The translations under genes were made by a program, and so were the position numbers. Of a stretch of 8,135 nucleotides of DNA, positions 1-6,432 are shown piece after piece; within the stretch, counting starts at the first letter, position 1, and every line of letters starts with the position of its first letter. The notes below the pieces were generated by a model. That model ran no database searches, was not told the DNA's origin, and saw only the letters and a program-made list of their open reading frames with translations. The DNA is from Gammaproteobacteria bacterium (GTDB lineage Bacteria > Pseudomonadota > Gammaproteobacteria > UBA12402), in contig JANQHY010000293.1 in NCBI GenBank assembly GCA_028282395.1, forward strand, positions 1 through 8,135, read 5' to 3'.

Positions 1-23
1 AACTCGCAGCCTAGTAATAGGAA

Positions 24-45
24 TCACCTTCCTTTAGGTAGGTGA
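24..45 (-). terminator. Possible weak terminator hairpin after sdhE
   Basis: A hairpin lies 11 bp past the sdhE stop codon. The arms TCACCT and AGGTGA pair perfectly; after a T-T mismatch, CC and GG close a four-base TTTA loop. On the minus strand it is followed only by a broken T-rich stretch (TTCCTATTAC), not a clean T-run. It may therefore be a weak intrinsic terminator, a 3'-end-protecting hairpin or chance. A second small inverted repeat, CCTA-GTAA-TAGG, lies just beyond at 10-21. The position at the end of a tight gene cluster favours an end-of-operon role. Confidence 0.35.
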
Positions 46-56
46 GGATGTCAATT

Positions 57-317
57 TTATGGAGGATTAGCGAAATTGCGGATAGCGTCGACTAAATCAG
101 TAAAATGTGGCGCCATGTCTGTGCGATTATTGACAACCAGCCATTGAAATAGTTCGCTATCTTGACACGTCAGTAGTTCGCGAAAGAGTATTTGCTGTTC
201 TGGCGTCAATCTTGGATAGGCATCTCTGGCAAAAGGTTGCAGCAGGATATCCAACTCCAACATGCCGCGGCGGCAGCTCCATTGCAGTTTACTGGCACTG
301 ATATCATTATTGTTCAT
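57..317 (-). CDS. sdhE: SdhE / YgfY-family FAD assembly factor
   Basis: Encodes an 86-residue protein of the SdhE (YgfY, SDHAF2-like) family. Known members are small cytoplasmic helical proteins that promote covalent FAD attachment to the flavoprotein subunit of succinate dehydrogenase and fumarate reductase. The signature RGMLELD is at residues 17-23; its RG-x-x-E core (R17, G18, E21) is the family's functional motif. The later LxCxDxxLFxWL pattern at about residues 49-60 also matches. The length is typical. The ATG at 317 is chosen because an AAGGAG Shine-Dalgarno (327-332) lies 9 bases upstream and the protein then begins just before the conserved domain. A longer in-frame reading back to 389 only adds a hydrophobic, non-homologous stretch inside the aminopeptidase gene. 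It is the last gene of a cluster with ald and an M17 aminopeptidase, 13 bp after the latter. No sdhCDAB genes are in view. Family assignment is confident; the role is known from the family. Confidence 0.93.
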   Translation of the reverse strand: MNNNDISASKLQWSCRRGMLELDILLQPFARDAYPRLTPEQQILFRELLTCQDSELFQWLVVNNRTDMAPHFTDLVDAIRNFANPP

Positions 318-326
318 AGTATTGCT

Positions 327-332
327 CTCCTT
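327..332 (-). promoter_or_regulatory. Shine-Dalgarno of sdhE overlapping the upstream stop codon
   Basis: AAGGAG on the minus strand lies 9 bases before the sdhE ATG. It shares two bases with the TAA stop (331-333) of the aminopeptidase gene. Ribosomes terminating on the upstream gene would sit on this site, so sdhE translation is probably coupled to the aminopeptidase. The site also fixes the sdhE start at 317 rather than at a longer upstream reading. Confidence 0.75.
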
Positions 333-1713
333 AGCTATTAAAACGTTGCACAAGATAATCAAATAAAGCACGCACAGCAAATAGTTCACCGCCCTGTGGG
401 TGGCCCGGACTCGATTGCAGATTCCAACCCATTACATCAAAATGGAGCCAGTCTGTCTCTGCCGGGACAAATTCCTGCAGAAAAAGTGCTGCGGTAATAG
501 CGCCACCGTAACCTCCTTTTGCCGCGTTACAGATATCTGCAACTTTACTGTCGATCAGTTTCCTGTAGGGTTTATGTAGCGGTAAACGCCAAACCGGATC
601 GGTTACTTCTGTGGCAATTTTCTCTATCTCTGTTGCAGTTGTTTGTTGTGAAGCAAACATTACTGCTATTTCGCTGCCAAGGGCAACACGCGCAGCACCC
701 GTGAGGGTAGCAAAGTCAATTAGCAGTTGTGGCTTTTCAGTGGCTGCTTCAGCTAAGGCATCGGCGAGAATTAGGCGTCCTTCTGCATCAGTGTGACCAA
801 CTTCAACGGTTTTACCACTACGCATGGTGATGACATCACTCGGATAGTAAGCATTACCGGAGATGGCATTATCTACTGCCGGGATGAGTAGTCGTAGGCG
901 AACGGGCAGTTTGTTGGTCATAATCATCTGTGCCAGGGCGATAACATGAGCGGCACCGCCCATATCTTTTTTCATTAATGTCATTGATGAGAAAGGTTTG
1001 ACCAGAATGCCACCCGTATCAAAACAGACACCTTTTCCCACCAAGGTTAGTTTTGGATGGTTGCTATCACCCCATTGCAGATCAATCAGGTGCGGGACAT
1101 CATCGCTGGCACGGCCAACGGCATGAATAGCAGGGTAATTTTCTGTTAACAAGTCATCACCAACAATCTTTGTGCAGGTTGCGTTATGTTGTTGTGCTAA
1201 TTCAGCGACGGCCTCAGCAAGTTTTGCTGGCGTCAGATCATGTGGTGCACGGTTGATGAGTGTGCGTCCAAGGGTAAAGGCGTTAACAGTACGTTTAATT
1301 CTATCATGGTCGCTGCCATCTGGCAGATCGAGTTTTGCTGCGTGGCGTCTGGGCTTCTTGTAGGCATCAAATTGGTAACTGCCAAGTCCCCAGCCGATGG
1401 CCATAGCAGTTTTTTGCGCTGCCGAGGCATTACTGACAAGCGTATAGTTACCCTCGGCCAGTGTTAGAGGCAGATGCGCTAAGGTTGCAATAGTGATCTC
1501 CTTACCTGCTCCAACCCATATCTGTTCTAGGCGTCCATTACTGTCAAGTAAGGGACAGAAGGTATGCTTTTTAGCGCTAAAGTCGGCGGTTGCAATTTGA
1601 TTTTTAATGAAATCGCTCTGGTTAGGTAATAATGCTTCAAGTTCGTCTTTAGTAACGACTTGTAGCGGGATAGCGTCAGCGCTAGCGCTGTGGTTAAAAT
1701 AGTTTACTGACAT
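331..1713 (-). CDS. M17 leucyl aminopeptidase family protein
   Basis: Encodes a 460-residue metallo-aminopeptidase of peptidase family M17 (PepA/PepB clan). Such enzymes are usually cytoplasmic hexamers that release N-terminal residues from peptides using two metal ions. The C-terminal catalytic domain begins near residue 140. Visible ligands and catalytic residues are K227 and D232 in VGKGVCFDTGG, K239 in LVKP, D250 in KKDMGG, and D309, E311 and R313 in HTDAEGRL; all are present, so the enzyme should be active. H307 replaces the asparagine of the usual NTDAEGRL signature. The N-terminal 130 residues are divergent, as is usual in this family. The ATG overlaps the end of ald by 10 bp, with a GAGG ribosome-binding site 4 bases upstream; the next methionine is too far inside. 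The stop overlaps the sdhE ribosome-binding site. I give no symbol because PepA, PepB and shorter M17 paralogues cannot be separated by eye. It probably serves peptide turnover feeding the neighbouring alanine dehydrogenase (inference). Confidence 0.93.
   Translation of the reverse strand: MSVNYFNHSASADAIPLQVVTKDELEALLPNQSDFIKNQIATADFSAKKHTFCPLLDSNGRLEQIWVGAGKEITIATLAHLPLTLAEGNYTLVSNASAAQKTAMAIGWGLGSYQFDAYKKPRRHAAKLDLPDGSDHDRIKRTVNAFTLGRTLINRAPHDLTPAKLAEAVAELAQQHNATCTKIVGDDLLTENYPAIHAVGRASDDVPHLIDLQWGDSNHPKLTLVGKGVCFDTGGILVKPFSSMTLMKKDMGGAAHVIALAQMIMTNKLPVRLRLLIPAVDNAISGNAYYPSDVITMRSGKTVEVGHTDAEGRLILADALAEAATEKPQLLIDFATLTGAARVALGSEIAVMFASQQTTATEIEKIATEVTDPVWRLPLHKPYRKLIDSKVADICNAAKGGYGGAITAALFLQEFVPAETDWLHFDVMGWNLQSSPGHPQGGELFAVRALFDYLVQRFNS
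1677..1690. repeat. 14-bp perfect palindrome in the aminopeptidase 5' end
   Basis: CAGCGCTAGCGCTG reads the same on both strands. It lies about 25 to 35 bases inside the aminopeptidase reading frame, where it encodes Ser-Ala-Ser-Ala, and just after the overlap with ald. It contains two overlapping copies of the palindromic hexamer AGCGCT. It could be a protein-binding site or a small mRNA hairpin close to the start codon, or simply follow from repeated Ser-Ala codons. Confidence 0.5.
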
Positions 1714-2834
1714 AATACCTCATTTAATACTGATTGGGGTGAAACAAAAGGTTTATTGAGTGCATTGGCAACAGACGTATGGGTAATGTGGCCAGCTGAG
1801 ACATTTAATCCATTAAGAAAATGTTGATCATCAAGTAGCGCTTGTTTTATACCCTTATTCGCCAATGCGGTGACAAAGGGTAAGGTAATGTGGTTGAGGG
1901 CCAACGTCGCTGTACGCGGTACGGCTGACGGCATATTGGCAACACAGTAGTGGATAATACCCTCTTCAAGGAAGACTGGATCTTGGTGGGTAGTGGGATG
2001 ACTGCCTTCAAAGCAGCCGCCCTGGTCAATTGATACATCAACGACTACCGAACCGTCACGCATGGTGTCTAACATATCCCGGGTGAGGAGTTTTGGCGCC
2101 GTATCACCAGCTACCAATGCCGCACCAATGACAACATCAGCATTGACAACATTTTTTTCCAATGCCCCTATATCCATCTCAATCGTAGTAATGTTGTCAC
2201 TAAATTGTGTGTTGAGCTGTTTCAGGCGTTGTGGCGAACGATCAAAAACCGTCACATTCGCACCCATGCCGACAGCAACCTCGAGCGCATTGGTGCCGAC
2301 CATGCCACCGCCGATGATAGTGACATTGGCAGGAGCAGCGCCAGCCATTCCGCTTAGCAGAATACCACTACCGCCATACGGTTTTTGTAGATGGTAAGCG
2401 CTAGCCTGGGTAGCAAGCCGTCCAGCAATCGCGCTCATCGGTGCTAATAGTGGCAGATAGCCGATATCATTGGTAACGGTTTCATAAGCGATAGCGCTGC
2501 AGCCTGATTGTAGTAATAGTTCGGCTTGGAGTGGATCGGCAGCCAAATGGAGGTAGGTGAAAAGTATCTGTTCGTTGTTTAACTGTTTACATTCCCTCGG
2601 TTGCGGCTCTTTGACTTTGACAATAAGTTTCGCCTGTTGAAAAACTTGTTGTGCGGAATCAACAATCTCAGCGCCAGCAGCACGGTAATCATCATTACTA
2701 AAACCAACCCCTGCGCCAGCGTTAGTTTCAACAATCACCTGATGGCCCAGGTCAATTAGCTGCTTAACACTCGCTGGTGTCAGCGCAACACGAAATTCAT
2801 CAGCTTTGATCTCTTTGGGAACGCCAATTCTCAT
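1704..2834 (-). CDS. ald: Alanine dehydrogenase
   Basis: Encodes a 376-residue NAD-dependent L-alanine dehydrogenase, which converts L-alanine to pyruvate, ammonia and NADH (reversibly) in the cytoplasm. Length and motifs match the family throughout. The N-terminal catalytic part carries substrate-binding R15 (EFRVAL), K75 (KVKEP) and catalytic H96 (YLHLA). The Rossmann domain has the dinucleotide loop GGGMVG at 175-180 with D198 at the end of the second strand, the usual determinant of NAD preference. Catalytic D270 (SIDQGG) and N300 (VANMPSAVPRTAT) are present. The ATG is well supported by GGAGGG (2842-2847) 7 bases upstream. The gene is 90 bp downstream of htpG and its last 10 bp overlap the aminopeptidase start, so the two are translated from one message. 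A perfect inverted repeat upstream (2871-2902) may be an operator. Alanine dehydrogenase genes in other bacteria are often controlled by Lrp/AsnC-type regulators, but no such regulator gene is in view. Confidence 0.97.
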   Translation of the reverse strand: MRIGVPKEIKADEFRVALTPASVKQLIDLGHQVIVETNAGAGVGFSNDDYRAAGAEIVDSAQQVFQQAKLIVKVKEPQPRECKQLNNEQILFTYLHLAADPLQAELLLQSGCSAIAYETVTNDIGYLPLLAPMSAIAGRLATQASAYHLQKPYGGSGILLSGMAGAAPANVTIIGGGMVGTNALEVAVGMGANVTVFDRSPQRLKQLNTQFSDNITTIEMDIGALEKNVVNADVVIGAALVAGDTAPKLLTRDMLDTMRDGSVVVDVSIDQGGCFEGSHPTTHQDPVFLEEGIIHYCVANMPSAVPRTATLALNHITLPFVTALANKGIKQALLDDQHFLNGLNVSAGHITHTSVANALNKPFVSPQSVLNEVLCQ

Positions 2835-2870
2835 CGTTCAGCCCTCCATTATTGGTTATTGAATTAAGAG

Positions 2871-2902
2871 TATTAGGGCATAGCTAGCACTACACCCTAA
2901 TA
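2871..2902. repeat. Inverted repeat in the htpG-ald gap, possible operator
   Basis: TATTAGGG at 2871-2878 and CCCTAATA at 2895-2902 are perfect complements separated by 16 bp. Arm centres are therefore about 24 bp apart. No T-run follows on either strand, so it is a poor intrinsic terminator. It lies 37-68 bp upstream of the ald start, where an operator or activator site would be expected. It could alternatively form a long-loop hairpin at the 3' end of the htpG message. I found no convincing sigma-70 promoter for ald here. Confidence 0.45.
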
Positions 2903-2924
2903 ATTGACGATCATTCTTCCATAT

Positions 2925-4868
2925 TTACTGATCAGCTGCAAATGTTAATAACATTTTGTTCAAACGTTTAACAAAAGTTGCTGGATCATCCAGTTTGCCA
3001 CCTTCAGCCAGCATTGCTTGATCAAAGAGAATATTGCTCCACTCATTAAAGCAGGCCTCATCTTGCTCATCACGCAGGCGCGTAATTATAGCATGGTCAG
3101 GGTTGAGCTCGAGAATCGGTTTACCAGCAGGGACCTGCTGACCAGCGGATTGCATCAAGCGCTGCAGATTAGCGCTCATCTCGTTCTCATCAACCACTAG
3201 GCAGGCGGGAGAATCGGTCAAGCGGTGAGTGATGCGGATATCCTTAACTTTATCAGTCAGGGTGCCCTTCATCTGCTCGATTAGGCTGCTAAATTTCTCC
3301 TCTTCCGCTTTTTTCTCAGTTTCTGTCTCAGTCTCTTCGAGACCGCCAAGATCAAGATTACCTTTGGTGACAGACTGTAGGGTTTTGCCGTCAAACTCGG
3401 TCAGATGTGAGACCAACCATTCGTCAACATGGTCAGATAACAGCAGTACCTCAATCTCTTTTTTACGGAATACTTCGAGATGTGGGCTGTTTTTTGCAGC
3501 GGTAAAGGTGTTAGCAGTGACATAATAGATTTTGTCCTGCTCAGGTTTCATCCGTGCAATGTAGGCCTCTAATGATACCGTTTGATCTTCACTATCACTA
3601 TGGGTAGAGGCAAAGCGCAATAGCTTGGCAATACGTTCACGGTTAGCAAAATCTTCGCCTGGCCCCTCTTTCAATACTTTACCGACAGAGTTCCAGAAGG
3701 TCTGGTAACGGCTCTCATCCTCTTTCGCTAATTTCTCCAGCATACCCAGTACCCGTTTGACAATACCTGAGCGAATTGCCTCAACAGCACGGTTATTCTG
3801 CAGAATCTCACGCGAGACATTAAGCGGCAGGTCTTGAGAATCAATGACACCTTTAACAAAACGCAGATAGGTGGGTAGGAACTGCTCTGCTTCATCCATG
3901 ATGAAGACACGGCGTACATACAGTTTCAGGCCGCGGCTATAGTCGCGGTTCCATAGATCAAAAGGTGCTTGTGAAGGCACATACAGCAGACTGGTGTACT
4001 CCTGCTTGCCCTCAACACGGTTGAGACTCCAGAGTAGTGGGTCTTCGAAATCGTGGGAAATGTGTTTATAGAACTCTTTATAGTCCTCCTCTTTGATCTC
4101 ACTTTTAGGCAGTAGCCACAGCGCTTTGGCGCGGTTGACCTGTTCCCACTCGGGCGCTTGATTCTCATCAGCTTTTGCTTCGGGTTGTTCTGCGTCATCA
4201 CCTTCAGCGGGTGGTGCTGGCGGTTTCTCCATATAGATGGGAATGTCAATGTAGTCAGAGTACTTGGTAATAATGGTGCGCAGACGCCACGGCTCAAGAA
4301 ATTCCTCTTTATCTTTCTTGAGATGAAGCGTGATTTCAGTCCCACGATCGCTTTTATTGATCGTTTCAATATCATATTCGCCGCTGCCATCAGAGCTCCA
4401 GCGTACGCCAGCTTCAGCTGCCTCGCCAGCCCGGCGGGTGCTTACCACAACACGGTCAGCGACAATGAATGACGAGTAGAAACCAACACCAAACTGACCA
4501 ATCAGTTTGCTATCTTTCGCTTGGTCGCCGCTCAATTGTGCAAGAAACTCACGCGTGCCTGATTTAGCAATCGTACCGAGGTTAGCAATGACATCATCAC
4601 GATTCATGCCGATACCGTTATCACGAATAGTGATGGTATTTGCCTCTTTATCAAGTAGGATCTCGATCTTGAGATCATGATCATTTTCATACAGTTTATC
4701 ATCTTTAAGCGCAGCGAAACGGATTTTATCAATGGCGTCAGCGCTATTGGAGATCAGCTCACGCAGGAAAATCTCTTCATGACTGTAGAGTGCGTGGGTG
4801 ACCAGATGGAGTAATTGTTTGGTCTCCGTCTCAAAACGGAGCCTCTCTTTCTGCGTTGCAGTTGACAT
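2925..4868 (-). CDS. htpG: Molecular chaperone HtpG (Hsp90)
   Basis: Encodes a 647-residue bacterial Hsp90, a cytoplasmic homodimeric ATP-driven chaperone. The N-terminal GHKL ATPase domain (about 1-215) shows catalytic E37 and N41 in [10 protein letters not shown]83 in RDNGIGM, the ATP lid GTIAKSGT (98-105) and the glycine-rich loop GQFGVGF (124-130). The middle domain contains [29 protein letters not shown] and the catalytic-loop arginine R353 in [12 protein letters not shown]. The C-terminal dimerization domain includes [13 protein letters not shown] and [10 protein letters not shown] Pro/Glu/Asp-rich linker of about 25 residues (216-240) separates N and middle domains; E. coli HtpG has much less there. 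A second acidic run ([15 protein letters not shown]) lies before the C-terminal domain. The ATG at 4868 is chosen because TGAGGA (4877-4882) lies 8 bases upstream; the TTG at 4883 is too close to that site. A heat-shock promoter lies upstream. The gene is divergent from the CBS gene and may partly read through into ald. Confidence 0.98.
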   Translation of the reverse strand: MSTATQKERLRFETETKQLLHLVTHALYSHEEIFLRELISNSADAIDKIRFAALKDDKLYENDHDLKIEILLDKEANTITIRDNGIGMNRDDVIANLGTIAKSGTREFLAQLSGDQAKDSKLIGQFGVGFYSSFIVADRVVVSTRRAGEAAEAGVRWSSDGSGEYDIETINKSDRGTEITLHLKKDKEEFLEPWRLRTIITKYSDYIDIPIYMEKPPAPPAEGDDAEQPEAKADENQAPEWEQVNRAKALWLLPKSEIKEEDYKEFYKHISHDFEDPLLWSLNRVEGKQEYTSLLYVPSQAPFDLWNRDYSRGLKLYVRRVFIMDEAEQFLPTYLRFVKGVIDSQDLPLNVSREILQNNRAVEAIRSGIVKRVLGMLEKLAKEDESRYQTFWNSVGKVLKEGPGEDFANRERIAKLLRFASTHSDSEDQTVSLEAYIARMKPEQDKIYYVTANTFTAAKNSPHLEVFRKKEIEVLLLSDHVDEWLVSHLTEFDGKTLQSVTKGNLDLGGLEETETETEKKAEEEKFSSLIEQMKGTLTDKVKDIRITHRLTDSPACLVVDENEMSANLQRLMQSAGQQVPAGKPILELNPDHAIITRLRDEQDEACFNEWSNILFDQAMLAEGGKLDDPATFVKRLNKMLLTFAADQ

Positions 4869-4907
4869 AGTACATTTCCTCAATTATTTACCATTATGTT
4901 GACTACT

Positions 4908-4936
4908 ACATAGGGCCAGATAGAGGCGATTTCAAG
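4908..4936 (-). promoter_or_regulatory. Sigma-32 (RpoH) heat-shock promoter of htpG
   Basis: On the minus strand, CTTGAAA (4930-4936) is followed after exactly 14 bp by CCCTATGT (4908-4915). The known RpoH consensus is CTTGAAA, 11-16 bp, CCCCATNT, so the -35 is perfect and the -10 has one mismatch. Transcription would start near 4901, giving a leader of about 30 bases containing the htpG ribosome-binding site. htpG is a classical RpoH target, so motif and gene agree. Confidence 0.85.
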
Positions 4937-4955
4937 GCAGAGAGAGGATAAATAG

Positions 4956-4984
4956 TTGCAAAACCGCGCTGACTGGTATTTAAT
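4956..4984 (+). promoter_or_regulatory. Candidate sigma-70 promoter of the CBS gene
   Basis: TTGCAA (4956-4961, four of six consensus bases) and TTTAAT (4979-4984, five of six) are separated by the ideal 17 bp. The predicted start near 4991 gives a leader of about 80 bases before the GTG at 5072. The -35 lies 19 bp from the -35 of the divergent htpG promoter, so the two polymerase sites are back to back. Confidence 0.55.
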
Positions 4985-5003
4985 GACAACAATCCAGAGA
5001 GTT

Positions 5004-5031
5004 ACCCGTATCCAGGCGCGTGGATAACGGT
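5004..5031 (+). other. Imperfect hairpin in the CBS gene leader
   Basis: TATCC (5009-5013) pairs with GGATA (5022-5026) and CCG (5006-5008) with CGG (5028-5030) across a one-base bulge, enclosing an 8-base GC-rich loop. There is no T-run after it, so it is not a terminator. Directly after comes a short series of near-repeats: ATAACG at 5024 and 5034, and ATAAC at 5041. It falls inside the predicted leader transcript and could be a regulatory fold or a DNA-binding site. Function is unknown. Confidence 0.35.
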
Positions 5032-5059
5032 GAATAACGCATAACTAGACAGAATGATG

Positions 5060-5064
5060 AGGAG
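5060..5064 (+). promoter_or_regulatory. Shine-Dalgarno that selects a GTG start
   Basis: AGGAG lies 7 bases before the GTG at 5072. Two in-frame ATG codons at 5054 and 5057 lie before this site and have no purine-rich site of their own, so the GTG is the better start. Confidence 0.7.
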
Positions 5065-5071
5065 AGAGACG

Positions 5072-5623
5072 GTGTCAACGCAGTACGTACCACTTGAGGT
5101 TCACCCGCTTAATCGCGAGGCAAAAATTTTTCCTGCACATAAGTTGCCAGAATTGATCTATGTTACTGATCCTGCAACGTACTGTATGCTTGATCTACAG
5201 TATGCGCCACTACCTATTGCATCGCTTAATGACCGCATTGATGCCATTCTGCAGGATGTGACAATCAGTGACCTGCATGCTGTGCTGGTGCTGGATGAGG
5301 ACCGGCGTCTAGCAGGTATTATTAGTGGTCGTGATGTCCAAGGCGTTAAGCCGGCACAAATTAGTCAAGCGCAGCGTATTCGCCGCGAAGAGGTCACAGC
5401 AAAAATGTTGATGGTATCGTGTGATGCAATCATCGCTGTTGATTATCATGCCTTGGAGAAAGCACGGATTGGTAATGTTGTTGCCACCCTCAATAGCCAG
5501 AAGAAACGCTATATACTGGTCGTCGAAAAAGAGGAGAACAGTGGTCAGGAGCAGATACGTGGCTTGATAATTGCTGCGAAGTTGAGTGAGCAGTTGGGTC
5601 AGGATATTAAAAAAATTACCTGA
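5072..5623 (+). CDS. Tandem CBS domain protein
   Basis: Encodes a soluble 183-residue protein with two CBS domains and no other recognisable domain. CBS pairs generally bind adenine nucleotides or related ligands and act as sensors, but the ligand and partner here are unknown. The first repeat spans about 35-95 and ends with the typical strand-turn-helix VLDEDRRLAGIISGRDV (73-89). The second spans about 110-176, ending in RGLIIAAKLSEQLG, with KKRYILVVEKE before it. No signal peptide or membrane segment is seen. The pattern resembles a stand-alone CBS protein family common in gammaproteobacteria (recalled from the family, not checked). The GTG start is selected by an AGGAG site; the ATGs at 5054 and 5057 would add six or five residues. 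The gene has its own candidate promoter and is closed by a strong terminator, so it is probably a single-gene unit. It is divergent from htpG, but I see no sign that it shares the heat-shock control. Confidence 0.88.
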   Translation: MSTQYVPLEVHPLNREAKIFPAHKLPELIYVTDPATYCMLDLQYAPLPIASLNDRIDAILQDVTISDLHAVLVLDEDRRLAGIISGRDVQGVKPAQISQAQRIRREEVTAKMLMVSCDAIIAVDYHALEKARIGNVVATLNSQKKRYILVVEKEENSGQEQIRGLIIAAKLSEQLGQDIKKIT

Positions 5624-5653
5624 CAAGCAAACGAAATTTTAATAAATCTGTCG

Positions 5654-5686
5654 CGCCATTTGATCTCCTAATCAAATGGCTTTTTT
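5654..5686 (+). terminator. Strong rho-independent terminator
   Basis: GCCATTTGAT (5655-5664) pairs perfectly with ATCAAATGGC (5671-5680) around a 6-base CTCCTA loop. Six T residues follow directly (5681-5686). It sits 31 bp after the CBS gene stop. Stem length, loop size and T-run are all textbook. It ends only 17 bp before the start codon of the next gene on the same strand. Confidence 0.92.
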
Positions 5687-5703
5687 CTATTGTGAGAGTA
5701 ACA

Positions 5704-6339
5704 ATGAATATCTATTTATGGCTCTTATACGTGATGACTATCACGCTGTTAATTGTCGCACCGGGTCCAGTTGCGATGTTATGTTTGCGTCAGGGCGCGC
5801 GTTATCCGTTTAAATATGCTTTTTTTTCAGCAGTAGGAGGCACAACAGCGTCTTGTGTGATTATTTTTCTCTCTCTCATAGGCATTGGCGCATTTGTTAG
5901 TTCAAACATGACACTCCTCAATGTTGTAAAAATTGCTGGGGCTCTCTATCTATTTTATTTGGGTATTAGTCACTTAAGACAAGTTAAGTCGCCAGGAAAT
6001 AGAGATCTCTGCAGTAGTAGGGAAAAACCGATAGATAAAAAAAGAGGAAAAATCTTTCTATCCTCTTTTTTGATTGGCGTCAGTAACCCGAAAGATATTA
6101 TTTTTTTTATTGCACTTTTTCCCCAGTTCATTCAGGCCAACTCTCCCAAAAGTGAGCAGTTAATCGTACTGGTTGCTACGTGGATTGTTATTGACCTATT
6201 GGCAATGACGACCTATGTGGCTGGGGCAGGCAGCATTATTAAAAAGTTAACCAGGAAAAGGCAGATCAATGTATTGGAACTTATCATTGCTATAGTATTT
6301 ATTGCGCTTGCTGCCATCGTTATGTTTGAGAGTCTATAG
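5704..6339 (+). CDS. LysE/RhtB-family amino acid exporter
   Basis: Encodes a 211-residue inner-membrane protein of the LysE/RhtB superfamily, whose members export amino acids and related small molecules. About six hydrophobic segments are visible: 5-27, 38-65, 72-90, 118-138, 152-176 and 189-209. Family marks are APGPVAMLCLRQG near the first segment (19-31), the YLG-x-x-x-LR motif (85-92), and VSNPKDIIFFIALFPQF (126-142). The basic cytoplasmic loop at 92-115 separates the two halves. Length is normal. The ATG at 5704 is chosen because GAGAG (5694-5698) lies 5 bases upstream; the GTG at 5692 has no ribosome-binding site. The substrate cannot be read from the sequence. The coding sequence is T- and A-rich, somewhat more so than the htpG side. 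It lies directly after the CBS gene terminator with very little room for its own promoter. No LysR-type regulator, a common neighbour of such genes, is visible. Confidence 0.92.
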   Translation: MNIYLWLLYVMTITLLIVAPGPVAMLCLRQGARYPFKYAFFSAVGGTTASCVIIFLSLIGIGAFVSSNMTLLNVVKIAGALYLFYLGISHLRQVKSPGNRDLCSSREKPIDKKRGKIFLSSFLIGVSNPKDIIFFIALFPQFIQANSPKSEQLIVLVATWIVIDLLAMTTYVAGAGSIIKKLTRKRQINVLELIIAIVFIALAAIVMFESL

Positions 6340-6432
6340 GCCTCTCCTAGAGGTTGTTATGTACAAAGAGGTTGGGCTAATGACTACTAGCGCTACTGTT
6401 ATTTTTACTGTATCATCTGGCGGTTGAATAGG

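Noticed and set aside
57..389. A 110-residue version of SdhE with an N-terminal hydrophobic stretch resembling a signal sequence
   Set aside because: The extra 24 residues lie inside the 3' end of the aminopeptidase gene, have no ribosome-binding site and are not part of the family. The ATG at 317 has a good AAGGAG site.
2062..2397. A 111-codon plus-strand frame opposite ald
   Set aside because: It is the mirror of the conserved Rossmann domain of alanine dehydrogenase and matches nothing itself.
3926..4390. A 154-codon minus-strand frame inside htpG
   Set aside because: It overlaps highly conserved HtpG coding sequence in another frame, and the product has no recognisable domain and an unnatural composition.
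4869..4883. An alternative TTG start for HtpG five codons upstream
   Set aside because: The TTG lies within the Shine-Dalgarno region (4877-4882), which is correctly spaced for the ATG at 4868.
5309..5626. A 105-codon minus-strand frame opposite the CBS gene
   Set aside because: It runs antisense through conserved CBS repeats and shows no domain of its own.
6341..6353. CCTCT-CCT-AGAGG as a terminator for the LysE-family gene
   Set aside because: The stem is only 5 bp with a 3-base loop and no T-run follows.
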